Below are positions 53,871 through 63,733 of a stretch of 64,000 bases of DNA, piece by piece; position 1 is the stretch's first letter; each line of letters starts with the position of its first letter. The position numbers and the translations under genes are program-made. This DNA comes from Niebla homalea (lineage: Eukaryota > Ascomycota > Lecanoromycetes > Lecanorales > Ramalinaceae). The notes beneath the pieces are model-generated. The model was given only the letters and a program-made list of their open reading frames with translations, ran no database searches and was not told the DNA's origin. The stretch lies in assembly GCA_019925105.1 (NCBI GenBank), contig JAHGAU010000003.1:1612001-1676000 (forward strand), given 5' to 3'.

Positions 53871-53933
53871 TGACCTTCATTATACAAAAGGAAGTCATGA
53901 ATATTCCCCAAGGTTCCAGAAGACCTGAGACAA

Positions 53934-54687
53934 TGAGCAATCATAGCCAAGGTTTTGATTTCGATCGTTTCATGAGGGGATTCCCGGAATCTGGGACCGG
54001 TGTCGAAGGCAGGAGCTCTAGCGCACCAAATCGTCAGGTTGGTTGAATTGAATTGTGACCACGTTTAAAATGTATACGCTGACCGAGCTTTCTAGCCCCG
54101 CCCGCCCTTTCACGAAGCCTAGCGTTATCACTCCAAGGGGATACTGAAGGAGAAACTGCGCGACCCAAAACTCCGACCAAGCCTCACCTTTCGGTCCACA
54201 CAACTGACACTATCACCCCAGTTCGGCGCAAAACAGCAGCTGGAAGACATTCAAAAGATCTTGCAAGAAACTAAACCACTTGTTGAAGACATGAAACGTC
54301 GGACGTGAGCCTTTGCTCAAGAGAGTTGACCCCCAAGTTAATTGCACTGCCCTTTGTCCCAAATTTGAGGCTCAATTCCCTCAAGTACAGCAACACAAGC
54401 TCTCTGAGCATGGAGAATCCCTTGCAGAGCAGAAAGAAAAGACTCTCGAGGCGACGCAGCTACTACTATGAGAGCAAAATACATGGAAGCCGGTCGTGAA
54501 CGAGCTCCGGATGCTCAAGGATCGCTCTAACCAATCTTCCAAGCAAAATGATAAGCTGGAACAAGACCTGCGGGCGACTATCAGTCAGCTAGAGACACAG
54601 AACAAGCGTCAGCAAATGGAGACACAAAAGCAGACTTCCAGCGTGAACGCTTCTCTCATCGTCTTGTACCAACTCGATGCTCCATGA
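53934..54687 (+). pseudogene. Coiled-coil gene, two introns, one in-frame stop
   Basis: ATG 53934 starts MSNHSQGFDFDRFMRGFPES. An intron of about 86 nt (donor GTTGGTTG near 54038, acceptor GCCTAG near 54121, CTGAC branch site) leads to an exon with KGILKEKLRDPKLRPSLTFR, then FGAKQQLEDIQKILQETKPL. A second intron starts GTGAGCC near 54306. The last exon reads EQKEKTLEATQLLL, stops at TGA (about 54470), and continues in frame as EQNTWKPVVNELRMLKDRSN, then a heptad-like LEQDLRATISQLETQNK to about 54687. The stop inside an otherwise continuous coiled coil suggests a recently dead gene. An unannotated exon boundary at the CTACTACTATGA tract remains possible. Confidence 0.45.
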
Positions 54688-54739
54688 CCTGTACATCTTC
54701 CTATATCTCAACACGGTTCATCGCGAATCTGCATCAACG

Positions 54740-54871
54740 ATGGCGGATACGACCTCAAAAGAAAACGATGTCGGTGTAGAGACCGCAGATGAGACAAAAT
54801 TAGAAGGAGCATCCAGCATGATGCAGAGCCACAAAGAAGCACACGAATCTTCCTCCACAACATCCGCATAG
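54740..54871 (+). pseudogene. N-terminal fragment related to the 736-aa coiled-coil gene
   Basis: A 43-codon frame from ATG 54740 (MADTTSKENDVGVETADETK) contains ASSMMQSHKEAHESSSTTSA. This aligns with ASSMVQSHKKARKASRKSTI near the start of the gene at 51.85 kb but ends in a stop shortly after. It sits on the opposite strand from that gene, 3 kb away. No following exon is visible. Confidence 0.4.
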
Positions 54872-55429
54872 CATTGCAAGCATTGCAAGGACTTGACAAG
54901 TAGGTGATCTATCATGATCCTATTGTGCAACATCAGAGTTGCTGGTACCAAAAACTCATCCTCTTATGGTACATGATCGATGCCTTTTATTTGGGCAACT
55001 ACGTCGATCATACAAATGTTAATCGAGATGGGCTCCTCAGAGCATGCCTTAGATCCGATCTAATCCTTCATATCGAAATGACCCGGATTTTCCACTGGTA
55101 CAAGTTCGACAATCTGAGCACAGTAGCTATCGAGAGCTGGATGAAACGATTCAGAGTCATGGTCAAGCCATGATCTCGAGCGGCGAGTTCGTGCCGGTCA
55201 TGAAGTGGCTTTATCGAGTCCCCAAACCTGAAGACCTAGAAGTCCGGCGCCGGATGTGCTTTTGGTTGACATCCGGCCCTTTCGGAAAATACTCTCCGAG
55301 TCTCCAAGAACCTCACTAAAACAATATCCATTCCCAATGTGGATGGGAGCTCGTCACAGACCGTTTGTCGAGTCAATGGCCGTCGCATGAACTAGGATGC
55401 ACTTGTACTCAATAGCATGCCCATGATGT
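54872..55429. other. No supported gene
   Basis: One plus frame (54904-55173) reads YMIDAFYLGNYVDHTNVNRD and DLILHIEMTRIFHWYKFDNL. It could be a BTB-gene piece (Y-x-x-D-F/Y-L-G-x-Y-style) but has no clear start. Confidence 0.3.
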
Positions 55430-55883
55430 TCATTTTCAAAGATCAACTCCAAAGTCATGCGATTCTACCTAAGCAACTTGCCCGGAGCACCTGGCTTCGC
55501 ATTCTAGGCTTGCCTAGTATAGTCATCGCATTATTCTCGATCTGAGCAAGGAGGATAAAGAGATTGTTACGTGCCTACTCGAGTTCCTGTACTTGGGAAA
55601 GTGTACGGACCTTATTAATAGAGAGACTTGGAATCACGAGCTCGTCACACAGAGCACTTCTCGTGGGGGGTTCCACCGACAAGTCTACCTGCTGGCAAGA
55701 AGACACCACACCCTCGGACTAGAGGCTTATGCTTGGAGTCGAGAACAAGGAAATCGGCCCCCAGCACTTGGTGCCATACCCAATTCTGGTTCTTTCCGCC
55801 ATCTTCCGCCAGACAAATTCTCCTACTGTTTGCCATCTACCCACAGACCCAATCAGGAATTCTACACCATCGCAAGCTTATGA
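55430..55883 (+). pseudogene. BTB/POZ-domain gene fragment
   Basis: Beginning about 55528 one frame reads ILDLSKEDKEIVTCLLEFLY, then LGKCTDLI. This is the BTB strand plus helix ending in the Y-[TL]-G-x-Y-like position. After an insertion, GFHRQVYLLARRHHTLGLEA (about 55674-55735) matches the VY-x-LA-x-KY-x-x-x-L-x-x-A helix pair. The conserved N-terminal block is missing or unreadable upstream. The frame ends at 55883 in Pro-rich sequence. It is a second BTB relic in the window, not closely similar to the one at 18 kb. Confidence 0.5.
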
Positions 55884-56336
55884 AGGCTAACACCTCTAAG
55901 CTACGGGTGCTATCCTCGCGAGTCCACAGGCGGAATAGGTGCTGCAAGTTGATCCAAGCACTCATCCAAGCGCACCGACATCAACACGGGCATCAGCGCC
56001 TTACAACGCTCAAAAGGTAATTCATTGTTCACAACATACGCCCCCTAGAGCAATCTTTGACTACCTAGTAGTCCTTCCTTATCATGATCTCCCTCTTTGT
56101 ACTAGGATGTCTTTGCCTCTGTCGCATGGGGGAAGAGCGTCCAGCCCCCCAGACTACTCAACCTGAATCAGCAGCTACCTCCCCTGAGCAGGGAAGGCGT
56201 ATGCTTCCAGCAGGGTCCGGTCAGAGGGGGGGGCCCTCGCAGATCGAATAGACGACGGGGCTGTGGCACTACAGAGATGGCTATATGATACTCTAGCTGG
56301 AAGACAAGAAGCCAGGGGGAGCGATGAGAGGAGCGA

Positions 56337-56457
56337 TCGGCTGCATCTCCAAAGTGGGCCTCTTACCTGCTGGCAAGAAGACACCACGCCCTCGGACTAG
56401 CGGCTTATGCCTGGAGCCGAGAGCAAGCCAGTCGGCTGCATCTCCAAAGTGGGCCTC
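56337..56457 (+). repeat. Partial copy of the BTB fragment between 26-bp direct repeats
   Basis: 56364-56436 repeats 55685-55757 (TACCTGCTGGCAAGAAGACA... with few changes), that is, the codons around the BTB helix LEAYAWSREQ. It is bracketed by perfect direct repeats of 26 bp starting TCGGCTGCATCTCCAAAGTG at 56337 and 56432. Just upstream, the minus strand at about 56190-56215 carries a further LLEAYAF-type piece in inverse orientation. Confidence 0.7.
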
Positions 56458-56764
56458 CACAATAAGTACAGGGGATCACCCAGCTTTGCCACTGTTGTGC
56501 CTACCGCAACTAGTTCCGGGCAAACCCACTAGATCCGCAACGGAGACTGCTGGATCTACCTGGAGACGATCGAAGCTCCCGAAGCCATTGCTCAACTCCG
56601 CTGGATCTTACTGTTGTATCACCTGGGCCTTTTCGTTCCGCAACTGCGAAGCACGGAACTCGAAATAAGTGAAGAGAGGCTCGAAGGCTTAGTTGAAGCT
56701 ATCTGAACTTGGATTGTAACTTTCCAAGACACTGACTCTTCTATTCTCGAGAAAAATTCAGGCG

Positions 56765-57452
56765 TTGATAAACTTGCGGAAGTTCAGATCTCACCTTTCA
56801 TTCGGATCATCTTCCATCTTCACCTCTCCTCCTCACTCCACCATCCATCCACATCTCTCCGCTCAACTTACCATCACCGCCTCCGGGAGCAATCCAGACC
56901 AATGGCCGACGCAGACCATGAACTCCCATCCGCCTGCCTCTGGACGAGGACGTAGATCCTCAAGCCCATGCCCGAAACGAGGAGAATTATGATGACAGCT
57001 GGACCCGCGAGCAACGTCTGCCGATCGGGTGGCTTGATTCTGTGATGTCTGGGGAAGTATGGGAGGGCTTTTCTACTTGTTAAGAGAGATGAGCCAAGAT
57101 TTATTAGTCATTTGATCCTCCACTGGCGATCTATACTAACTCGGCTGGTGGCTTTCAAAGTGCGTACCACAGAATGATAAAGACGGGGAATGCTTATCAG
57201 GATATGAAGAGTCGACTCGGACGGCTAGGACTGCAGAAGACTATCGAGGCAAAGCGCATCAAAGAGCTCAGCGAGAGTGTCACAAGTCATCTCAACACGG
57301 TATTCAGCACTGCCGACCACGTGGACGTCGCAAGTAGGGTCGACCATGCCACCGCGCCCACAGAGCAGCCTCTCGGAAATAAAACAGGCACGGAGGAAAC
57401 GATAGGCCTTACGACTACGATCTCGGCGGAAGAGACCGCCAAAGAAGATTGA
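56765..57452 (+). CDS. Hypothetical small coiled-coil gene or fragment
   Basis: Two plus frames may be exons. The first is 56765-56992, Ser/Pro/His-rich, in which an alternative ATG near 56902 gives MADADHELPSACLWTR before a possible GTAGAT donor. The second is 57174-57452 (MIKTGNAYQDMKSRLGRLGL, then KTIEAKRIKELSESVTSHLN), a short coiled-coil followed by a Thr/Glu-rich tail with a stop at 57452. No single splice pattern is clearly right. The composition is like the other coiled-coil genes of the region. Confidence 0.3.
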
Positions 57453-58450
57453 TTCCCACGCTTCCAACAAAACGCCTGAACACCTCCAGAGGACCTCACA
57501 ACCATCAAACGAATCGGTTAACCTCCACCAGCTCCCTTGTGAGCATGGCAAACAGTCCTCAAGAAGCTCGTCACAAACGGACACAGGCACTGGGATCGAG
57601 CCTGCTGCTGCTGTAGAGAGCCAATACTAAGTACAATAAACATCCCCTGTCGAGGGACAGGGCATCTTACTAAATATATACGACCATGATTCCACCGTCC
57701 ATCAGTCCTACTATCAACGCACAGAGCCACGACTTACCAAGTACCTTTCTCACCCACCAAAATGTTCGGACTCAGCCACCAGCATCCAGCACGGTGCCAG
57801 AAGCCACAAGGGAGCCAGTGTTGTTCGACACAAGCGCAGGGACGTGAAAAGAAGGGGGGTAAATCTGCAGAAGAAGTGGGTAAGGAGACCTGCACAAGGA
57901 CCCTCCACGGACGCAGAAAAATATCCCCGACTCTGCCTGGCCTGTTGTGCAGAGAACTATGAGAGGAAGGACAAGACCACCACCGGACAAGCGATCAACT
58001 TCAAGAGACCGTCCTAATCGCGTCAAGGCTCGCCGCAGCAGCTTGCAGGCCTACAACAGACGCGGCTCAACGTCGTTGCACCACACATCAACATTACACT
58101 TTATTTATAAAGACATTAATTTAAATAGGATCCTTTGAGTTCTGAAGCAAGCTCTTCTTCTCGCGAGATATCCTCGACTCAGGAAATTTTCCCTCCAGCT
58201 ACGTTCTCAATATGCTCGTCAACGCAATACTACGCTTTCTATGCCCATGTCGCATGTGGCGACAATCCCCTCCCCCTGGGCCCCTTTTCAAATTTACGAC
58301 GCCCAATCTAAGTGGAGGATCTGGGGAACACACACTTGCCTCAATGACTTGTGGCATGTATCCGGGAAAAAAAAAGGTAATCTTTTATTGAAGGTTTATT
58401 TTTTATAAGCCGCTCTAATCGCCTCGATAGTAAATCAACGTTTTTACCGG
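57453..58450. other. No supported gene
   Basis: Short frames only. An AT-rich patch (TTTATTTATAAAGACATTAA) lies at about 58100-58120 and an A9 run near 58370. Confidence 0.35.
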
Positions 58451-59050
58451 GTGCAATGGAGACGCGAGATCCTCTTTGCAAAGCTAGGGTGCTTCTTGAA
58501 TAGCAGCTCATGTGTGCTGGAGGTGTTGAAGACGCCTCATGGACCGGTCATTTTGGCCGCCATTCCCCAGTTCCTTGACGCTCATGGATGGAGCTCCTTC
58601 GCGGAAGATCTGTACCGGCTGTCGCGATCAAAGGAACCGCAAAAGCCCTACCCAGCAACGCTCTCACAAAACACCGCCCTTTATTAAGGAAATTGAGGAG
58701 AACACGGTCAAGATCTGGCGGGTGTGGAAGGGAATATACGAGGCGCTTGCCAAACTGTTCTCTCAGCGGACTCTATGTGAATCCAATACAAGCGAAACAG
58801 CGAAACAAAGGCGCAGGATTTTTGCACGACTGTGGAACACATGAAATGTTTCGGCTGATGATAAGTGGAGATGCCTCGTTTGTCACGGGCATAGAGTGGC
58901 GAGGGTGCAGGGCAGACTACTTTGCTCGTCATCCGGTTGAGTGAGCGGGCATGCTGGAAAGAGATTGGAGGAATAAGGTAATGTTCGGGGCACGGGGCTG
59001 AAAGTGATGGGGATGATCTATTCATTAAGGTGCGAACACCGCGGCAGAGG
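58451..59050 (+). pseudogene. Degenerate copy of the 60.3-kb sequence
   Basis: 58840-59045 aligns with 60340-60520: both contain GGAAGTGCCTCGTTTG-like or GGAGATGCCTCGTTTG sequence, GGGCGGA/GGGCAGA-TTACTTTG, GAGCGAGC/GTGAGCGGGC and ATGGGGATGAT-x-TATTCAT. One frame gives ADYFxxxxxxERACWKEI and the other RCLVCHGHRVARVQGRLLC. Upstream, FIKEIEENTVKIWRVWKGIY (about 58680-58740) is coding-like. Stops interrupt all frames here, so this copy is the more decayed of the two. Confidence 0.45.
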
Positions 59051-59167
59051 AGTGGCGTCTTTCCTATATGATTCCTTTCGAACGCTGGAACGTGAGTTCA
59101 GATTCAGCGTTGTTACGTGATGGAAAGATGTGTCAGCATCATCATCTCGCCCCCCCATTGGCCCTTT

Positions 59168-59193
59168 GGAACAGAGCATTAATGCTCCGTTCC
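59168..59193. repeat. 26-bp near-perfect palindrome
   Basis: GGAACAGAGC-ATTAAT-GCTCCGTTCC is its own reverse complement except for one mismatched pair. It lies 122 bp left of the TIR element. Confidence 0.8.
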
Positions 59194-59267
59194 ACTGGCA
59201 CTGGTAACGCAGTGCTTTTTGTGCTACAGCTGGAGTGGTGGAACACGACTGAGGGGCCCGTGCATAG

Positions 59268-59285
59268 GACCAATCCGGATTGGTC
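59268..59285. repeat. 18-bp perfect palindrome
   Basis: GACCAATCCGGATTGGTC, directly adjoining the left TA of the TIR element at 59290. Confidence 0.9.
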
Positions 59286-59289
59286 TCTA

Positions 59290-60025
59290 TTAGCATATTC
59301 AAAATCGATGTCGTTTCCTTGGGATTTTGACTTCACCCCGACCCCACTGCGCATCTAATTTGCTCGATCCCTGCTACGTGTATATGTGGATATATGGTGT
59401 TTTTGGTGTTTGTAGTGTTTTTGATTGGCCTGTCTCAGGACCTGAGCTAGAGGGACCTCGCCGTCGAGGTCCCAGGGCACCTCGCCGTCGAGGCACCCCC
59501 CGCCATGGCCCGGCCACGGGGTGAAGCCAGGGCTGAGAACCCCCCCGCACGAGCTGGGAACCTGGGGCTATCTATGTAGAGCTATGTACACAAAAGGAGT
59601 GGGTGGGTGGGCAATTTTGACAAAAGCCGTTGTCTAAGCAGGTCCTCAATGATGAGATGAAGAACTCAGGGATTTGGGTGAGCTGGCTCATACAAATCTC
59701 TGAGCTCCCCCGCAAGGCCCCTGAAGAGCCGCTTAGCCGACAAGTGGCTATTCCGTATGTCCGGCAAATTAGCTAGTAGCCAAACTACACCCTACCAAGA
59801 TTTAGTACTTAGAAGTCCCCTCAAAAATTAAGATTTCTGATTCCTGGTTGTTACTAAATATCTTATATACAAAACATGGAGAATACCTTATACTAGTCTA
59901 TTTTGCGTCCTCAGATATCCTGGAAAAGCTGAATTTAATCGAAAGATCCTAAGGACTACACAGAAATCTGGGATGGTAGTAAAGTCGAAATGCCAAGGAA
60001 ACGACATGTATGTTGAATATGCTAA
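59290..60025. mobile_element. 736-bp TIR element with TA duplication, no transposase
   Basis: The left end (59290-59335, starting TTAGCATATTC) and right end (59980-60025, ending GAATATGCTAA) are inverted copies of about 46 bases with seven or so differences, including a shared block CCAAGGAAACGACAT. TA flanks both sides (59288-59289 and 60026-60027). The interior falls into a GC-rich part (59440-59560) with hairpin GGGACCTCG/CGAGGTCCC and an AT-rich part (59780-59960). No ORF encodes a transposase. The ends differ from both other TIR elements in the window. Lower TIR identity suggests it is older than the 8.3-kb copy. Confidence 0.75.
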
Positions 60026-60049
60026 TAGTGCAACCTTACATCACGCTCC

Positions 60050-60669
60050 CGCCTGACTCAGACTGTGGGGGACCGCAGGTGGCGGAGCAGGTGGGCATGG
60101 CGGGGGTGGAGAGTGATATTGGTGAGACGCCTCCGCGACTGGAGGACGGGGAGAAGCAGGCGAAGGTATCGAAATAAGATATAATAACGTAATAGAGAAT
60201 AGTATCGAGTTTGCAAAAGGAGCGGAGGTAAAAGGAGTACCGGCGTGGACGGTCTCAAGGTGAATGCCTTGCCGTGGAGTGGAGGAACAGTACGGTGTTG
60301 AACAAGGAAGATTCTGTGAGGGGACTGATTATGGTGATAGGTGGAAGTGCCTCGTTTGCAATGGGCATGGAGCTGCGAGGATGCAGGGCGGATTACTTTG
60401 TGGTGATCCGGTTGAGCGAGCGAGCATGTTGGAGAGATTGGAGGGGGCCGATGATGTTTGGACACGGAGCGGAGAGCGATGGGGATGATGTATTCATCCG
60501 GTTGCGAACACCGCGGCGGGGGAGCGATGAAGGGGCGAAGTCGTTTACGAGTGAGATGCTGCGGAGGTGTGAGGGGTACCCGGTGGAGTCGAAGTACGAC
60601 GAGGGAGGGTTGAAGCGGCTGCATAGCAAGGGGTATGCGCGGCCGGCGGCACGAAAGGAGAACCGTTAG
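60050..60669 (+). CDS. Unrecognised gene with a possible CxxC motif (better-preserved copy)
   Basis: The plus frame at 60050-60160 reads VAEQVGMAGVESDIGETPPR, then LEDGEKQAKVSK. Possible short introns (GTATCG...AAAAG; GTGAATGC...GATAG) lead to RWKCLVCNGHGAARMQGGLL, a CxxC-x(n)-C arrangement. Alternatively the frame 60274-60669 is open for 131 codons (ADYFVVIRLSERACWRDWRG; GDDVFIRLRTPRRGSDEGAK; then a Lys/Arg-rich end). Comparison with the decayed copy at 58.8 kb does not clearly favour one frame. No family is recognised. RNA evidence would decide the reading frame. Confidence 0.35.
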
Positions 60670-61274
60670 ATGGCAGTGGACACGGGATAGAGACGCGTGG
60701 ATATATTTGATAGATATGATGACTACATGACTACATGATTGAAGATGATTGAGGGTGTTTGCGGATGATGAGATGTGTATACCCCCGGATGGGAATTGTC
60801 TTTATAGTTGCATGAGCAAGGGGGGACCCATGGCAGTGGGGGGGCTTTGCCCCTGTTGCGGAAGAAGGAGCAAGAGAGAAAAGGCGAGAAAAGAAAAGGC
60901 GAGGGGAAAAGGATGAGTGGTGGTGTGATTGGAGTTCAGGAGTCCAGCGGCAGCTGGAGTCAGCGTTCCAGACCAGAAAAGGTGCCAACCTTTTCTAAGT
61001 ATTTCCATTTCCACTGCGTTCAGACTTCCGAGGGGAAGTGGAAATGACGTTGCATAGGCCTCGATTCGAATGTAGTTGAAATTACTTGCTTGAGTGAATG
61101 TATCCGAGGAAACGGGCTTAATACCGGCTTTCAGTGATCATGTCGCTATTGAAACACGTCGCTTCGAAGTTCTATGCATATCCTGACTGTTGGCCATAAA
61201 ACCGGCAAATATCCTGTCATGCCCTTCGAATTTCAATCAATCGTCACTGAATCCCCGACCCTCCGTGATAAGCC
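60670..61274. other. Intergenic, 3' side of AAA+ gene
   Basis: No gene. A direct/inverted pair TATTTCCATTTCCACTGCGT and GGGGAAGTGGAAATGACGTT near 61003-61050 could form a small hairpin. Confidence 0.35.
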
Positions 61275-63733
61275 TCAGCTAGCTTGCGAACTCATCTTTG
61301 AGCCAGGACCGCCAGTAACCGGCGGCTCCTGCAGCGTACTCCTCTCCAACTTGTGCACGACCGCCTCGGGCCCCACTTTGCGTTGTTCAATGCTCAACAC
61401 GCTCTCCACATGCTTCATCGCCAGCCCTTCCCCCCTGCGCGTCGCCAACAATTGTGCCGTCTTAAGCATATTCTTGATCTCCCGTCCATTCATCCTTTGC
61501 TCGGCCAGCTCATTCAGATCACACTCTCGGAAGCCAAGGGGGGCCACGTGGTGTCTGGGAGTGGACGTGGCGGTCCTGAGGAAATTATTCCATATACTCC
61601 ATCTGGCGTCCTGGCCGAGCTCGTCGTAGCGCATACTCACGTGTATCCTGGATTGAAAAGCGGCATCGATGTCGCCCACGCGGTTCGTTGTAAGGAATAG
61701 TATCCCCTCGTAATATTCCAGTACCCTCAGAAAGATAGATACGAGCTTATTCCGCTCCAAGTCGTGGCTTGATCGTTGTTCGAGGAAGACGTCTGCTTCG
61801 TCTAACAGGAGGATGGCGTTCCATTTGTTGGCCATTTCCAAGACGTCGGAGAGCTTGGATTCAATGTCTTCGGGGTCGGAGCCGAGGTCACCTGCAGAGA
61901 TCATGTAGAGAGGGGTGCGCATGTGTTCGGCAACGGATTCGGCGGTGAGAGTTTTGCCTACGCCTGGGGGGCCTGAGAGGCTGGAAATGAAATGTCAGTA
62001 TGTCAATGGGCTTGAGTGTAGGAGAGGGTGGAGAGGAACGGCGAGCTGCGTGAAGCTCCCGGGGTTGCAGCTTACAGGATGATCATGCCACGGCCCTTCC
62101 CAGCAATTACATCGTCAAAAGAGTCCTTATGTTCAGATTGAGCAATGGTAAGAGCGAGAATGAGATCTTTATGATCTGGAGGCAGAACCAAGGTCGAAAA
62201 TGCCAGAGGACTAAAGGTGATGTTGGAGATGGAGGGAATAGCAAAGGTCAGCCATTTCTTGTTTAGGAGAGAGTAGCCGCGCAGGCGAGAAGCGCAGATG
62301 AGGTGCTGAGAGGAGTCTAGGGGAAGCGGTTTGACGTTAAGATAGTCGGGGCCAGTGGTACTGTTGAAGGCAGCAGTGGTGGAGTCCTCGTCGGGGTCAT
62401 CGCTGGCCGTCTGGGAGCCGAGCGGGTCAATGTAGACTTGATGGTTGGGGTTGAAGCGATTCCAAGCATAAGTATCCACGATGATGCGGGATTTGACCTT
62501 CGTGTAGTGGCAAGAAGTCAGCAGAGGAGCTTATCTCTATAAGAGGATCGAATAACCTACGTTATACTTGATGGGCTTATCCCACATGCCATGGCCAATG
62601 GCAACGCCTTCGTAGAACTTGTATTGGTAGCCAACAAGCGATTCGAAAGTCTTGCCACGTCGGATCAGCTGCTCCTCGATCTTGTCGGCCTTTTCATGGT
62701 GGATGAGGGGATAATATGCCAACTTTGTGATTTTTGAAGTACCCTGAAACTTAGGAATCATAAACCGTTCTGTAGTGTGTCCAAAGATTAAGCCACCCCA
62801 TTCGACGACCTGACACGTCAATTCAAGCATTGTGTTACCACATTGGTCTTCGCAATCGCTGGTTCGAATGAGCTTGGCAGCAACAGGCTGCCCATCCTTG
62901 AGGCCATATACGATCTGACCAGGCTCGAAGATCATCCATGCAGTATCGAAAGTGATGACGCCGTTCAGGACAAAATCCTCGACGGCTTTCAATTCATCGC
63001 CTAGCTCTTTCTTCAGCGTATCATGTAGCAACGTCGTATGTTTCTTCAGGCTTTCGTCTTTCTCGTTTGTGCAAAAATCGACCAGAGCGTTCCAACGGTG
63101 GACGACTTTAGGAAAACGTCAGCGAGGCTTCTACTTTAGAAAGCAGCAACATGACATGTTCATTGTAGAGAACAGTACAAGCATATGAAACGACTGTGGA
63201 GTCCTGGGCCTGGGAAGTGCAAAGCATTGATGTGACTTACAAGGAGCGAAGGGTGCTTCAAAAATTAGACGGTCCAGGCTGGGAGTGACTCCAGGGTAGT
63301 CTTTCAGAATTTGAGAGAGAGCCGCCTTGATATACGGGCTCTGCACAATGATTGAATCCAGCTCCAGGTTCTTGCGACCATCGTAGCATTTTTTGTTCCG
63401 AAGAACCAATGCATACTTTTGAGTCGTCTCGTTTTCGCCGGCTGTCTCAAGATCGTCAGGGAATTTCTCAACCCAGGAAAACTCTCCCGTCTCTCTGTCA
63501 ACCTTGGATTGGTAGAGATTCTGCGCACGATTACGAGTCAGTAATGCAATGCACACTCCGCAAGGGTCCTTGGGTTCGCGGTCAAATGCTTGACCAACAT
63601 CTTGGCTCGCCTTCGTCTACGGTAGGCCCCGTTTTCGAAACATTCGACTGAACCAGAGATATAGGCATCGAAGGTTGCTTACCTTGAAATCGTTGATCAT
63701 TCCCTCCTTGAGGGAGCCCTGATGGATCACCAT
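61275..63733 (-). CDS. AAA+ ATPase with DUF7025-like N-terminal region, 699 aa, four introns
   Basis: CDS complement join(61275..61980, 62076..62497, 62561..63105, 63241..63616, 63683..63733). The introns are 66, 135, 63 and 95 nt, and all five exons join in frame. Residues 1-460 are the family's N-terminal region (PCGVCIALLTRNRAQNLYQS, LVDFCTNEKDESL, TFDTAWMIFEPGQIVYGL, CQVVEWGGLIFGH, YPLIHHEKADKIEEQLIRRG). This is the DUF7025 arrangement that precedes AAA domains in many fungal proteins. The AAA core follows: Walker A GPPGVGKT (about 467-474), Walker B AILLLDEAD (about 520-528), sensor 1 LFLTTNRV and the arginine region AFQSRIHVS. The protein probably assembles as a hexameric unfoldase or remodeller; the substrate is unknown. 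I start at ATG 63733; an in-frame upstream ATG (63847) would add 38 residues. It appears fully functional. Confidence 0.85.

Noticed and set aside
60058..60624. 188-codon minus-strand ORF rich in Leu/Pro/Arg/His
   Set aside because: Composition is typical of the complement of a GAG/GGG-rich plus strand. The duplicated copy at 58.8 kb does not keep this frame open.
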